Assembly (NCBI RefSeq): GCF_025231525.1
Contig: NZ_CP103057.1
Coordinates: 3,172,501 to 3,236,500 of the forward strand
Direction: 5' to 3'
DNA length: 64,000 nucleotides
DNA from: Sphingomonas endolithica
Lineage (GTDB): Bacteria > Pseudomonadota > Alphaproteobacteria > Sphingomonadales > Sphingomonadaceae
Part shown: positions 1 to 9,001 of the stretch, in pieces
Numbering within the stretch: the stretch's first letter is position 1
Layout: each line of letters opens with the position of its first letter
Program-made: the position numbers and the translations under genes
The notes under the pieces: generated by a model
Told to the model about the DNA's origin: nothing
What the model saw: only the letters and a program-made list of their open reading frames with translations
Database searches by the model: none

Positions 1-1207
1 CCTTGATGACGAGATCGGCCGGCACGTCGAACCCGCCTTCCGGATCGACTTCCGGCGCGCGCCTGCCGCTGGCATCGGGCGCGCCCAGCCGCATGCGGCT
101 GGCCTTGACGCTCGTCACGCGCCCGACCGTCGCTTCGGCTGCCGCGGCAAACGCTTCCGGCGCGGTAAGCCAGACGAATTCTACGCCTTCCTCCTCAGCA
201 TTGGCGACTTCGCGCTGCGATCCCGGCATGTTGGCGCGGTCACGGCGATAAAGGCACTTCACGCTGGCCGCGCCCTGGCGCACCGCGGTGCGCACGCAAT
301 CCATCGCTGTATCTCCGCCGCCGATCACCACCACATGCTTGCCCTCGGCATTGAGCGATCCGTCATCGAACGCCGGCACCGCATCGCCGAAGCTCTTGCG
401 GTTGGAGGCGGTGAGGAAATCGAGCGCGTCGACCACGCCCTGGCTGCCGACACCAGGCGCCTTGATCGCGCGCGGCTTGTACACGCCCGTTGCGATCAGC
501 ACCGCGTCGTGCCGCTGGCGCAACTCGTCCAGGTTGGCGTCCCGGCCCACTTCGAAGCTCTCGTGGAACACGATACCGCCCTGCTTCAGCCGCTCGACCC
601 GCCGCGTGACAACATGCTTCTCCAGCTTGAACCCCGGAATGCCATAGGTCAGCAGCCCGCCGGCGCGGTCGTAGCGGTCATAGACATGCACGTCGTACCC
701 ATGATTGCGCAGATACTCGGCGGCGCTCAGCCCCGCCGGACCTGCACCGATCACCCCGACCGACTGGCCCCGCGCGGGCCCGACCGTGACCGGCTCGACC
801 CAGCCTTCCTCCCAGGCGGTATCGGTGATGAATTTCTCCACCGACCCGATCGTCACCGCGCCATGCCCGGTGAACTCGATCACGCAATTGCCTTCGCACA
901 GCCGGTCCTGCGGGCAGATGCGGCCGCAGATTTCGGGCATGGTCGAGGTCGAATTGCTCAGCTCATAGGCCTCGCGCAATCGCCCCTCCGCAGTGAGCCG
1001 CAGCCAATCGGGGATGTGGTTGTGCAGCGGGCAATGCACCGAGCAATAGGGCACGCCGCATTGCGAGCAACGCCCAGCCTGATCCTCGGCCGCGGGCGGC
1101 GCATAGCGCTCTGCGATCTCGCGGAAATCGTCTGCCCGCACCGGGGCTGGGCGTTTGCCGGGATAGGCCTGGGGCCGTCCCACGAATTTGAGCATCGTAT
1201 CGGTCAT
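1..1207 (-). CDS. gltD: Glutamate synthase (NADPH) small subunit, 3' end outside window
   Basis: This is the beta subunit of glutamate synthase. It feeds electrons from NADPH through FAD and Fe-S clusters to the large subunit, which makes glutamate from glutamine and 2-oxoglutarate in the cytoplasm. The first 402 residues are visible, starting MTDTMLKFVGRPQAYPGKR. The N-terminal ferredoxin-like region has the cysteine clusters RCSQCGVPYCSVHC and EICGRICPQDRLCEGNC. These are followed by the FAD-binding glycine motif VGVIGAGPAGLSAAEYL. The family is about 470-480 residues long, so roughly the last 70 lie beyond position 1. The start ATG at 1207 fits the family N-terminus. gltB is not in view. 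Confidence 0.93.
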   Translation of the reverse strand, partial: MTDTMLKFVGRPQAYPGKRPAPVRADDFREIAERYAPPAAEDQAGRCSQCGVPYCSVHCPLHNHIPDWLRLTAEGRLREAYELSNSTSTMPEICGRICPQDRLCEGNCVIEFTGHGAVTIGSVEKFITDTAWEEGWVEPVTVGPARGQSVGVIGAGPAGLSAAEYLRNHGYDVHVYDRYDRAGGLLTYGIPGFKLEKHVVTRRVERLKQGGIVFHESFEVGRDANLDELRQRHDAVLIATGVYKPRAIKAPGVGSQGVVDALDFLTASNRKSFGDAVPAFDDGSLNAEGKHVVVIGGGDTAMDCVRTAVRQGAASVKCLYRRDRANMPGSQREVANAEEEGVEFVWLTAPEAFAAAAEATVGRVTSVKASRMRLGAPDASGRRAPEVDPEGGFDVPADLVIK

Positions 1208-1365
1208 GCCGCCTCGCGTGTATCGAGCGAGGTGCATAATTTCGTTCTTATGACGTGTCACGCAAAAATCGTTCAATAGGTAAGCATGTTTAACCTAATC
1301 AATTACGCAGGTTCTTTGAGGCCAATCTGCAAAAGCTGCTTACCCTAATTTAGGACCCATCGGCA

Positions 1366-2175
1366 TTAATGAGACAGTAGTGCGATAAGGGCGATGCTCC
1401 CAGCGACGATTCGATACCAGGCAAATGGCGCAAAACCATGCCGGCCAACGAACGCGACGAACCAGCGGATCACCGCCAGCGCTACGACGAAAGACACCAC
1501 GAAGCCGATCGCGATCGCCGTCAGATGCGCATCGCCCAGTTCATGCCGGCCCTTGTACAGCGCCAGCGTCGTCGCGCCCATCATCGTCGGGATGGCCAGG
1601 AAGAAGCTGTATTCCGCCGCGGTCTCCCGATCGACGCCCAGCGTCAGCGCGCCCATGATCGTCGCGCCCGAGCGGCTGACGCCCGGAATCATCGACAGGC
1701 ATTGCACCACGCCGATCGTTAGCGCCGTGCGCCACGGCATCTCCTCCACGCTGCGTGTCACGACATGTTTCTGAAGCCGCTCGATCAGCAGGATCAGCAC
1801 GCCGCCGACGATCAAGGCGATCGAGACGACGAGCGGCCCAACCAGGGGCGCCTCCAGCACTGCCTTGATCGCCTTGTAGGCGATCGCCCCGACGATCGCC
1901 GAGGGCAGGAAGCCGAGCAACACGTTGCGCGTGAAGCGGATCGCCGCCGGGTCGCGCGCCAGCAATCCTCGGCCGACCTTCATGAACCGGCCCCAGAACA
2001 GCACGATGACGGCCAAGATCGCGCCCAGCTGGATGACGATGTCGAACGTCGCGTCGGCTTGGGGCAGCCCGAGCAGCGCGCCGGCCAGGATGAGATGGCC
2101 GGTGGAGGAGACGGGCAGGAACTCGGTCACCCCCTCGACGATGCCGAGCAGGATGATGACGATCAGGTCGTACAC
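1366..2175 (-). CDS. uppP: Undecaprenyl-diphosphatase
   Basis: An integral inner-membrane phosphatase that recycles undecaprenyl pyrophosphate to the monophosphate carrier used for peptidoglycan and other surface polymers; in other bacteria it gives bacitracin resistance. The protein has 269 residues, normal for the family, and is almost entirely hydrophobic. Both family signatures are present: EGVTEFLPVSSTGH at residues 14-27 and PGVSRSG at 164-170, which form the active site. Translation appears to start at GTG (2175). The gene lies 24 bp downstream of the NDUFA9-like epimerase on the same strand and is probably cotranscribed with it. Confidence 0.95.
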   Translation of the reverse strand: MYDLIVIILLGIVEGVTEFLPVSSTGHLILAGALLGLPQADATFDIVIQLGAILAVIVLFWGRFMKVGRGLLARDPAAIRFTRNVLLGFLPSAIVGAIAYKAIKAVLEAPLVGPLVVSIALIVGGVLILLIERLQKHVVTRSVEEMPWRTALTIGVVQCLSMIPGVSRSGATIMGALTLGVDRETAAEYSFFLAIPTMMGATTLALYKGRHELGDAHLTAIAIGFVVSFVVALAVIRWFVAFVGRHGFAPFAWYRIVAGSIALIALLSH

Positions 2176-2199
2176 TGGTAATTCCCCAATAGCCGCGCG

Positions 2200-3135
2200 T
2201 TATGCGCTGGCGCTCACCGTACCGAAGCGGCCTTCGCGGCGATAGCGCACCAGCCAACTGGGCGCGACGCTCGCCATCGGCGTCGGCGTGATGCCGAGTG
2301 CAGCAAGCCCGTCGGTACCGGTCACCACATTGTCGCGCTGCAGCATCTTCCACTGGTCGGCGGTGATCGGCGCGCCGGGCAGGAAGCCTGCCTTGGCGAT
2401 CAGCCCGCCGACGACATCCGGCAGTTCCGCGATCCGCGGCGCGCGGCCGATCGCCTGCGCGATCCAGCGGATCAGGTCGCCCATCGTCACCACGTCGGGC
2501 CCGCCAAGCTCGAGCGTCTCACCGCCGAAGCGGCCGGGCTCGGCGAGCACGCGGGTGACGGCGGCGGCGACATCGGCGACATAGACCGGCTGGAACCGTG
2601 CCCCGGCGCGCAGCACCGGCACCACCGGAGTGGCGGCGATCATCCCGGCGAAGCGGTTGACGAACTGGTCCTCGCGCCCGAACACGATCGACGGGCGCAG
2701 GATCGTCGCGCGCGGGAAGGCCGCGCGCACCGCGGCCTCACCGTCGCCCTTCGATCGGCCGTAGGCAGAATCGGATGCGGCGTCGGCGCCGATCGCCGAG
2801 ACATGCACCAACGCCGTAACGCCGGCCGCCGTGGCCGCCTGCGCGACGGTGGCGGCGCCTTCGGCCTGCACGGCGTGGAAATTACCCGCCAGCACGCCGA
2901 CCAGGTTCACGACCCCGTCCGAGCCCTGCACCGCGCGCGCCACCGATTCGGGCTTGGTCACGTCGACCGCGGCGAACTGCATCTGCCCCAGGCCACCCTG
3001 CGTGCGCAGGAACAACGCCGCGCGCGGATCACGCTGCGCGATCCGCACCCGCGCGCCTGCCTTCATCAATTCCTGTGCGACATATCGCCCCAGAAACCCG
3101 CCGCCACCGATCAGCGTCACCAGTTTGTCGTTCAT
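2200..3135 (-). CDS. NDUFA9-like NAD(P)-binding epimerase family protein
   Basis: A 311-residue atypical short-chain dehydrogenase of the kind annotated as complex I NDUFA9 subunit family protein. The Rossmann dinucleotide motif GGGGFLG is at residues 10-16, and YGRSKGDGE in the middle matches the YxxxK position. The C-terminal half has the usual substrate-domain pattern, including FQPVYVADVAAAV. The frame stays open upstream through the tRNA-Leu gene, but the start is placed at ATG 3135 because MNDKLVTLIGGGGFLG is the canonical family start. In bacteria the substrate is generally unknown; membership is clear, function is inferred only broadly. Confidence 0.88.
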   Translation of the reverse strand: MNDKLVTLIGGGGFLGRYVAQELMKAGARVRIAQRDPRAALFLRTQGGLGQMQFAAVDVTKPESVARAVQGSDGVVNLVGVLAGNFHAVQAEGAATVAQAATAAGVTALVHVSAIGADAASDSAYGRSKGDGEAAVRAAFPRATILRPSIVFGREDQFVNRFAGMIAATPVVPVLRAGARFQPVYVADVAAAVTRVLAEPGRFGGETLELGGPDVVTMGDLIRWIAQAIGRAPRIAELPDVVGGLIAKAGFLPGAPITADQWKMLQRDNVVTGTDGLAALGITPTPMASVAPSWLVRYRREGRFGTVSASA

Positions 3136-3232
3136 GTGATTGACCCTTGGATACCAGGCGATCCCCTTGGCGCATGACGGCGTGTGTTGACAAGGCCATG
3201 ACAGCACCCCTAAAGGCCGCCCCCTACCCCGT

Positions 3233-3319
3233 GCCCAGATGGCGGAATTGGTAGACGCACCAGCTTCAGGTGCTGGCGCTCGCAAGGGCGTGGAGGTTCG
3301 AGTCCTCTTCTGGGCACCA
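3233..3319 (+). tRNA. tRNA-Leu (anticodon CAG)
   Basis: An 87-nt class II tRNA. The acceptor stem GCCCAGA pairs with TCTGGGC, followed by discriminator A and encoded CCA at 3317-3319. The anticodon arm is CCAGC-TTCAGGT-GCTGG, giving anticodon CAG. A long variable arm and the T arm GAGGTTCGAGTCCTC follow. It reads codon CUG. Confidence 0.96.
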
Positions 3320-3576
3320 CTTTCCGTCAAAGATGGGCACCGGCTGCTCGCTGCCGCTGCCCGTGGCGACGACGGCAGCTTCTAAGGCTGCTCGCGAACC
3401 GGACACGATGATCTCGTCGCGCGAGACATGTCCTCGCGAGACGAATAGCACGACGCAGTTTCTGCGCAGCGCCGGTTCACCTTCAAGCAGTTTAGTGCGC
3501 ACAAGAGTAGCGAACCGCTCGACGACGGATCAAGTTCTAAGCGACTTGGCACGGTAGGACACCAATCCTAGTGAAC
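3320..3576. other. Intergenic stretch after tRNA-Leu
   Basis: No convincing gene here. An antisense frame at 3266-3502 ends with the well-known spurious translation of a reverse-strand tRNA-Leu and is discounted. Confidence 0.6.
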
Positions 3577-3607
3577 AGGCTCGCGGCATAGCGCCGCGAG
3601 CCTTTTT
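3577..3607 (+). terminator. Rho-independent terminator
   Basis: A perfect 11-bp stem (AGGCTCGCGGC / GCCGCGAGCCT, loop of 5) is followed directly by a run of five T at 3603-3607. It lies about 260 bp downstream of tRNA-Leu and 34 bp before the next gene's probable ATG, so it most likely ends the tRNA transcript. Confidence 0.85.
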
Positions 3608-3654
3608 GCACCTTTCACCCCCGACGAAGAGGATCTGACGATGAGCAACGCGCC

Positions 3655-4761
3655 GTGCCGAGCGCTGCCGCAGGCGCTGGTCCCGCGCCGGTGGTGGGGC
3701 AGCCCGCGGGCAAGCAGACCAACACCAATCTCGCCGTGTCGCGTGGTTTAGGCGATTGGTTGCGCACCAATCGCACGAGTCTTGCCTTCACCTCTTACCA
3801 AACCGGGCAATTGTTCCTGGTCGGCGTCGCGCCTAACGGCACCGTCTCGTTCAATCAGCAGAACTTCACCCGCGCGATGGGCGTCTGCTACCAACCGGGC
3901 AGGCTCTATCTCGGCACGTCGCACCAGGTCTGGCGGCTGGAGAATATGCTGCGTCCGGGGGAGATGGCGAACAAGAGCTTCGACATGGCGCTGATCCCGC
4001 GCAATGCGCAGACCACCGGCGATGTCGACATACATGAGGTCGGCACCGATGCATCGGGCCGCGTCCTCTTCGTGAACACGAAATATAGCTGTCTGGCCAC
4101 GCTCGATCTTAATCACAGCTTCCGTCCAATCTGGAAACCCAACTTCATCTCCAAGCTCGCCCCCGAAGACCGTTGTCACCTCAACGGCATGGCGTTGGAC
4201 GGCGGCAAGCCGCGTTTTGTGACCGCGGTCAGCCGGAGCGACATCGTTACCGGCTGGCGCGAACGCCGCCATGAGGGCGGCGTGTTGATCGAGGTGGAAA
4301 GCGATCGCATCGTCACCGATCAACTGTCGATGCCGCACAGCCCGCGCATCTATGGCGATCACGTCTTGGTGCTGGACTCGGCGCGTGGCCAGATCAGCCG
4401 GATCGATCCCGCAAGCGGCAAGCGCACCGGTATAACCTTCTGCCCGGGTTTCCTGCGTGGCATGTCGATCCATAACGGCCATGCGCTGGTCACCGTCTCG
4501 AAACCGCGCAACGGCACCTTCGCCGGCCTGGCACTCGACGCGGCGCTGGCGGACAGGGATGCCGAAGCATGGTGCGGCGTGCTGGTCGTCAATCTGGCAT
4601 CTGGTGACATCGTCGAATGGATCAAGCTCGAGGGCTTCATCACCGAGTTGTTCGATGTCGCCGCCATGCCCAACGTCGTGTGCCCGATGTCGCTCGGGCC
4701 GGACACGTTGGAAATACGCTCCACGATCACTTTTGACCCGGAGATCCTGCAGCTGGGCTAG
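3655..4761 (+). CDS. TIGR03032 family protein (start uncertain)
   Basis: A 368-residue protein recognised as the TIGR03032/DUF4915 family, which probably folds as a beta-propeller. Recognisable stretches include GDWLRTNRTSLAFTSYQTGQ near the start, then MGVCYQPGRLYLGTSHQVWR, DVDIHEVGTD, CHLNGMALD and HSPRI. No catalytic function is established for the family; relatives often sit near tetratricopeptide or glycan-related genes. The open frame begins at GTG 3655, yet a good ribosome-binding site (GAAGAGGA) points to ATG 3641, which is in another frame. Either translation starts at the weak GTG, or a one-base indel near 3655 separates the true start from the body. Confidence 0.75.
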   Translation: MPSAAAGAGPAPVVGQPAGKQTNTNLAVSRGLGDWLRTNRTSLAFTSYQTGQLFLVGVAPNGTVSFNQQNFTRAMGVCYQPGRLYLGTSHQVWRLENMLRPGEMANKSFDMALIPRNAQTTGDVDIHEVGTDASGRVLFVNTKYSCLATLDLNHSFRPIWKPNFISKLAPEDRCHLNGMALDGGKPRFVTAVSRSDIVTGWRERRHEGGVLIEVESDRIVTDQLSMPHSPRIYGDHVLVLDSARGQISRIDPASGKRTGITFCPGFLRGMSIHNGHALVTVSKPRNGTFAGLALDAALADRDAEAWCGVLVVNLASGDIVEWIKLEGFITELFDVAAMPNVVCPMSLGPDTLEIRSTITFDPEILQLG

Positions 4762-4825
4762 GTCGGCCCGAGTGTGCCAAGCGACCGTGGCTGACGGGCA
4801 TCGGTCGATTGGCCAGCACCCTAAG

Positions 4826-5110
4826 CTACAGAGTCCTTTGGCTAGAGATCAGAGCTTCAAAGCAAGGTGGTCTGATTTCCAACGGCAGGTCACTAATATC
4901 TCGCGAAGCGGGATCGCGTTCAACCATGCGCCGCAGCGGGACGAGCTTCGCGTCCTCGAGCCGCGAGGGGGCAGGATCAGAGTCGAGAAACTGCCAGCCG
5001 CCATCATCCATGTCATGGTAGACATGGGCGACCCAAGCACCCTGTTCGATGATCCTCCGGGTTGCAATCACCGCCGCATGTTGGGGTTCGTCAAACGGCC
5101 AGTCGGGCAT
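4826..5110 (-). CDS. DUF2185-like small protein
   Basis: A 94-residue cytoplasmic protein. The core VAHVYHDMDDGGWQFLD, followed by EDAKLVPLRRMVERDP and DLPLEIRP, resembles small bacterial proteins carrying a DUF2185-type (Imm33-like) fold, in which a YHD.DDG.WQF motif is typical. It starts at ATG 5110 and is transcribed opposite to its left neighbour. The resemblance is from memory of the pattern and its function is unknown; an immunity-type role is only a possibility. Confidence 0.65.
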   Translation of the reverse strand: MPDWPFDEPQHAAVIATRRIIEQGAWVAHVYHDMDDGGWQFLDSDPAPSRLEDAKLVPLRRMVERDPASRDISDLPLEIRPPCFEALISSQRTL

Positions 5111-5361
5111 GAGTCGACGAACTCCTTCAACGAACGATACTCAATCAGTGCTAGATGCAAGAGGCGGCGGAGAACACCGCGTTGTCGAGACATATGGCCA
5201 CAGCGCCATAGAAGCGTTCGATCATCGCCGCTCGCTGGTGCTCAATCGTTTCGGCATCGACAGCGGATCGGAGCCTTGATATTTGGTTTCATCGTTGGCG
5301 GTGACGTCGGATGCCAGCGGCTAGGAGACCGCGCGCTCTTTCCGATCTGGAGAGCGAGTCG

Positions 5362-5595
5362 ATGCGGTACTATTTCAATGTTGCCGGGGCGATGTACGAT
5401 CCCGACAATGAAGGCCTTGAGTTCGAGACGATCACCGAGGCGCGTATTCAGGCCGTGCAGTTTGCCGCTGAAATGCTGCATGACCACCCGACGATCATCT
5501 GGGCCGGCGAGGACTTCCGCGTTGAGGTGACGGATGCCGATCGCCAGATGCTGTTCACGGTGATCGTCGTCGGGGTGATCGCACCTGCAGCCTGA
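5362..5595 (+). CDS. DUF6894-type small protein
   Basis: A 77-residue protein starting MRYYFNV, with DNEGLEF and ITEARIQAVQFAAEML, then an acidic C-terminal half (WAGEDFRVEVTDADRQMLFTV). This is the layout of the DUF6894 family common in sphingomonads and rhizobia: an aromatic start, an EG(L/T)E turn, an alanine-rich helix, then EV.D..G/R..L. ATG 5362 is chosen over an earlier in-frame codon because the family begins at MR(Y/F)(Y/F)F. The role is unknown. A second, diverged member lies at 6833-7099 on the far side of the Crp/Fnr gene. Confidence 0.72.
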   Translation: MRYYFNVAGAMYDPDNEGLEFETITEARIQAVQFAAEMLHDHPTIIWAGEDFRVEVTDADRQMLFTVIVVGVIAPAA

Positions 5596-5673
5596 CCTTT
5601 GCTGTTGTGGCCGAGGCGGTCGATACCAACGGCGTAAAGTAGCGCCCCACTCAGCCGCGCGGCACCGCGTTCC

Positions 5674-6435
5674 TCAGGCCGCTGCCAGCAAGCGCTTCTG
5701 CTGCTCGGGCGCGGTATCCGCGGTAAGGTACGTCGCGTCGAAATCGCCCACGCGGGTAAGCCGTGCCCAATCGTGGATCTGCACGCTGCCATTCTTCAGC
5801 GTCACGACATCACGCAATGCCCGCAAGGTACGGTTGACGTGTACGCCGGTCAGTGAGGTCGCATCGCCAAGTTGTTCCTGCGTGACGGGGAAGGGGTATT
5901 CCTTGAGGATCTCGCGATCGCCACTGGAGCGGATCGCCATCTCGCAAAAGATATGCGCGATCCGGGTTTGCGAGTTGCGCCGGCCGACATTCACGACCCA
6001 TTCCATCAGGATCGCGGCGTCCAGCATGCAGTCCCGCCAAAAGGCTTCGGCAATCGCCGGGTAGCGCGAGGCAAGCGCCCGGATCGCGGCATGGGGAACG
6101 CGCAGCACCATCGTCTCGCACAGTGCGTTGATGCCGCCGACGCCAACGGGTCGCACGGCCGAGAGCAGATCGGCCATGTCACCTGGCACATGGAAGGCGG
6201 TGATCTGCCGCACCCCTTCCGATGTCTGGCCGAAGCGACCCACCATCCCCGATGCGACGAGGCAGGCATAGGTCGTCCGCTCATTGATGTGCAGATAATC
6301 CTGCTTGGAGCGCAGCACGAGCTCCTGGATCGGCAAAGCGAGGATCGCGTGCTGCTCTTCCTCGGTCAGGAGCGAGCGCACCATCAGCCGGTCCACGAAT
6401 GGCTGTAAGCGTGTGGTGGATTGTATCATTGCCAC
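5674..6435 (-). CDS. Crp/Fnr family transcriptional regulator
   Basis: A 253-residue one-component regulator. The N-terminal two-thirds is a cyclic-nucleotide-binding-like beta-roll (about residues 20-120, with GMVGRFGQTSEGVRQITAFHVPGDMADL). A dimerisation helix follows, then a winged helix-turn-helix around residues 170-225 (TQEQLGDATSLTGVHVNRTLRALR). No cysteine cluster of FNR type is seen, so it is not an obvious oxygen sensor. The start is ATG 6435. It is flanked by two DUF6894-type genes on the opposite strand. Confidence 0.88.
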   Translation of the reverse strand: MAMIQSTTRLQPFVDRLMVRSLLTEEEQHAILALPIQELVLRSKQDYLHINERTTYACLVASGMVGRFGQTSEGVRQITAFHVPGDMADLLSAVRPVGVGGINALCETMVLRVPHAAIRALASRYPAIAEAFWRDCMLDAAILMEWVVNVGRRNSQTRIAHIFCEMAIRSSGDREILKEYPFPVTQEQLGDATSLTGVHVNRTLRALRDVVTLKNGSVQIHDWARLTRVGDFDATYLTADTAPEQQKRLLAAA

Positions 6436-6832
6436 TCTCCCGGCTGGAGCGGGAACTCAAAAAAACTCTGAGCCGTCGACGCCTCTGATTGCTTTGTGAG
6501 CGATTGCGCCAGAATAACATAGATTAAGGTTAAAGTCTAACCTGCTGCACCTTGAGCAGGAATTGCGCTCGATTCGCGTCGTAGGGTTATCGCCGGTACG
6601 CGCTCAGGCACCTATGATGCCGGCAGATCGATAACGCCGGTGTGCCGGAGGTGGTACACTGGCAGTAAACGACCGTGCTGATCTGACGCCAACAGAGGCG
6701 AGAGATACATCCATAATCTATGTTGAAATGGACGCACCGTTTTCGGGCTATAGCGATACACATCGTCGGGTAGTCGATTGGGCGCTGGCGGCTAAGAGCC
6801 GACGTGCTCCTGCCCTGCAGCGGAGCACCACC
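6436..6832. other. Intergenic region between Crp/Fnr gene and next small gene
   Basis: About 400 bp between divergent genes and therefore likely to contain both promoters. No repeat, RNA gene or convincing reading frame was recognised. Confidence 0.5.
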
Positions 6833-7099
6833 ATGTCGCTATTTCATCTGAACCTGAGAACGTCCACCGACTTCATTCCCGACGAGGATGGCACCGAGTT
6901 GGCCGATCTGGCAGCGGCCGAGGATAGCGCCACGCGCTCGGCGCGCGAAATGATGAGCGCCGAGGTGTGCGACGGTGATCTTCAACTGGACGAGAGCATC
7001 GAGATTCACGATGCCCAAGGCCGCTACCTGTCGGCTATTCGCTTCAGGGATGTGTTGAAGATCCGGCTTGGTGGCCGCGAGATCATGGCGCGGGGCTGA
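6833..7099 (+). CDS. DUF6894-type small protein
   Basis: An 88-residue protein beginning MSLFHLNLRTSTDFIPDEDGTELADLAAAEDSATRSAREMM. It has the same architecture as the protein at 5362-5595: an aromatic N-terminus, a DEDGTEL turn, an alanine-rich helix, then IEIHDAQGRYLSAIRF. The in-frame extension upstream to 6728 is rejected because the family starts at this methionine. Function unknown; the two copies flanking a Crp/Fnr gene may be old paralogues. Confidence 0.7.
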   Translation: MSLFHLNLRTSTDFIPDEDGTELADLAAAEDSATRSAREMMSAEVCDGDLQLDESIEIHDAQGRYLSAIRFRDVLKIRLGGREIMARG

Positions 7100-7389
7100 T
7101 CGCCTTCGAGCATCGCTACCGATCCCGCCGGCCGAACAGGAGGTCACACGCCGCTGAGGGCCCTACATCGAACGGCGTGTCAGCACCGGCACCACCGGTA
7201 GGGTTCAACGTGGCATCCACCAGGTAACTATGAGACCTCCCCGCAGCATGGCGACGTTGCTCTATAGGGCTTCGCCGCGCGGTTCAATTATGGGTCGGGG
7301 CACCACGAAGAAGAACATGCGTCGCATCTCTGGCATCCGCCGGAGCTACTCGGTAAGCGCCACCGCAGCGCTAGGCCGTGGGACGCACG

Positions 7390-8904
7390 ATGTTTGTAAG
7401 ACGATGGCAGCACAGTTCGCGCAGTCCGCTTTATGGGATATTGCTGCTCGCCATCCTGCTGCGCATCTGGGCCGCCCTGGCGCCCGGATTTCACCACCCG
7501 GACGCTATCTTTCAATATCTCGAGCCGGCGCACCGGTTGCTGTCGGGCGAAGGCGTGATCACTTGGGAATGGCGCACCGGCATCCGCAGCTGGCTGCTGC
7601 CGACGCTGTTTGCGGTACCGCTGGCGGTCGGCCAGGCCTTGAGTCCCGACGGCCAGCTGCCATTGATGCTGCCACGATTGGCGACGGGTGCCGCGTCGCT
7701 GGGCATCGTCTGGGCGGCATGGAACATCGGGCGCCGGCACAGCTTGCTAACGGCCACGCTGGCGGCGTTCGTTGCCGCGACATGGTTCGAGCTGGTCTTC
7801 TTCGCCGCCGAAACGCTCTCCGAACCGCTCGCCGTGGCGGCGATGATACCTGCCGCCGCATTGATCGCGGATCCCCGCCCGAGAACCGGCAAGATCGTAC
7901 TGGCGGGGGCGCTATTCGGCTTGGCGGTATTCGCCCGGCCACATTATGCGCCGGCGGTGGCGGCGCTAGTTGTGGTGTCGTGGTGGCATGATCTCGCCCC
8001 GCGGCGCTTCGATCGTCGTCGTTGGGGGGCGTTGATCGGCGGCGCCGTGCTGGTCGCCGCGGCAGGCGCCGTCGTCGATGCTCGACAGGGATTGATGCCG
8101 TTCGCGTGGATCCTCGCCAATTTCGAACAGAACATTGTCCATAACGTGTCTGCGCGCTACGGTACGTTCCCGATCCTGACCTATGTCGACTGGTCGCGGC
8201 AGCTTTGGAGCTGGTGGCTGATACCGGCGATCATCGGCGTACGCTTCGGCTGGCGACAATGCCCGGGCCTGCTGGCCGCTGCGGCCGTGACCTTGCTCCT
8301 CCACAGCGTGATCCCCCACAAGGAATACCGTTTCGTCTTTCTGACCGTCGCCGCCGTGACCCTGCTGGCCGCTTTTGGTTGGGGTGAGCTGATCGCGATT
8401 GCCGGTCGGCGCTGGGGTGCCTCGAAGGCGCGGGGAGTGGCAATCGCCGTGTTCGCGATGTGGGGGGCGGCCTCGATCGGCGTCGCGCAGGGCAATTCAT
8501 CGCCGGCGCGAATCAGGCCTAGTACCGACGGATGGAAGACGTTTGCGGTCCTGCGACAGGATCCGGCAGTGTGCGGGGTTGCGCTGATCGAACCCGCAAC
8601 CTTTACCGCCTTCCCCGGTACGGTTGGGCTTCGGCGCGGTACGCCGATCAGCCTCTTCACGAGCGGTGATCCTGCCTCCCGCGACGGGGACCGCTGGACC
8701 ACGGCGCTACGTTGGCGGCAGACGTTCAACCGCATCGTGACCGTGTCGAACGGGCCACCCCCGCTTCCGCCGGGCTATCGCGTCGACCATTGCGAGGGGC
8801 CTGCGGAGGCGCGCATGTGTATCATCGCCCGGCCTGGCACCTGCAAGGACGGAGCGCGGTCTCCCTTTCTCGTCAACCGGGTGCTGGCGCGCCGAGGATA
8901 TTGA
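7390..8904 (+). CDS. GT22-like polytopic mannosyltransferase
   Basis: A 504-residue polytopic membrane protein of the GT-C fold. HPDAIFQY at residues 36-43, followed by GVITWEWRTGIRSWLLP, and the motif HKEYRF at 310-315 match the GPI-mannosyltransferase/ALG9 family (GT22), in which HKE.RF is a hallmark. The enzymes use polyprenyl-phosphate sugars and act on the extracytoplasmic face of the membrane. About ten hydrophobic segments occupy the first 370 residues, and a soluble tail follows. ATG 7390 is preferred to GTG 7378. The GH92 mannosidase gene follows 97 bp downstream on the same strand, suggesting a shared alpha-mannoside substrate. Confidence 0.8.
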   Translation: MFVRRWQHSSRSPLYGILLLAILLRIWAALAPGFHHPDAIFQYLEPAHRLLSGEGVITWEWRTGIRSWLLPTLFAVPLAVGQALSPDGQLPLMLPRLATGAASLGIVWAAWNIGRRHSLLTATLAAFVAATWFELVFFAAETLSEPLAVAAMIPAAALIADPRPRTGKIVLAGALFGLAVFARPHYAPAVAALVVVSWWHDLAPRRFDRRRWGALIGGAVLVAAAGAVVDARQGLMPFAWILANFEQNIVHNVSARYGTFPILTYVDWSRQLWSWWLIPAIIGVRFGWRQCPGLLAAAAVTLLLHSVIPHKEYRFVFLTVAAVTLLAAFGWGELIAIAGRRWGASKARGVAIAVFAMWGAASIGVAQGNSSPARIRPSTDGWKTFAVLRQDPAVCGVALIEPATFTAFPGTVGLRRGTPISLFTSGDPASRDGDRWTTALRWRQTFNRIVTVSNGPPPLPPGYRVDHCEGPAEARMCIIARPGTCKDGARSPFLVNRVLARRGY

Positions 8905-9001
8905 GGTCCTCGGTGCTGGCGTGGCCACCGGCGCGCCGCGCTGCCCTGCGCCATGCGTTTCGCATTGGACAGCGGGTACGCGCTGCTGCTTAAATCGCCC
9001 G

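Noticed and set aside
335..1279. Long plus-strand frame opposite gltD
   Set aside because: Shadow of the GC-rich gltD gene; the minus-strand translation carries clear ferredoxin-like and FAD motifs.
3266..3502. Minus-strand frame across tRNA-Leu
   Set aside because: Ends with the familiar spurious translation of an antisense tRNA-Leu and has no other support.
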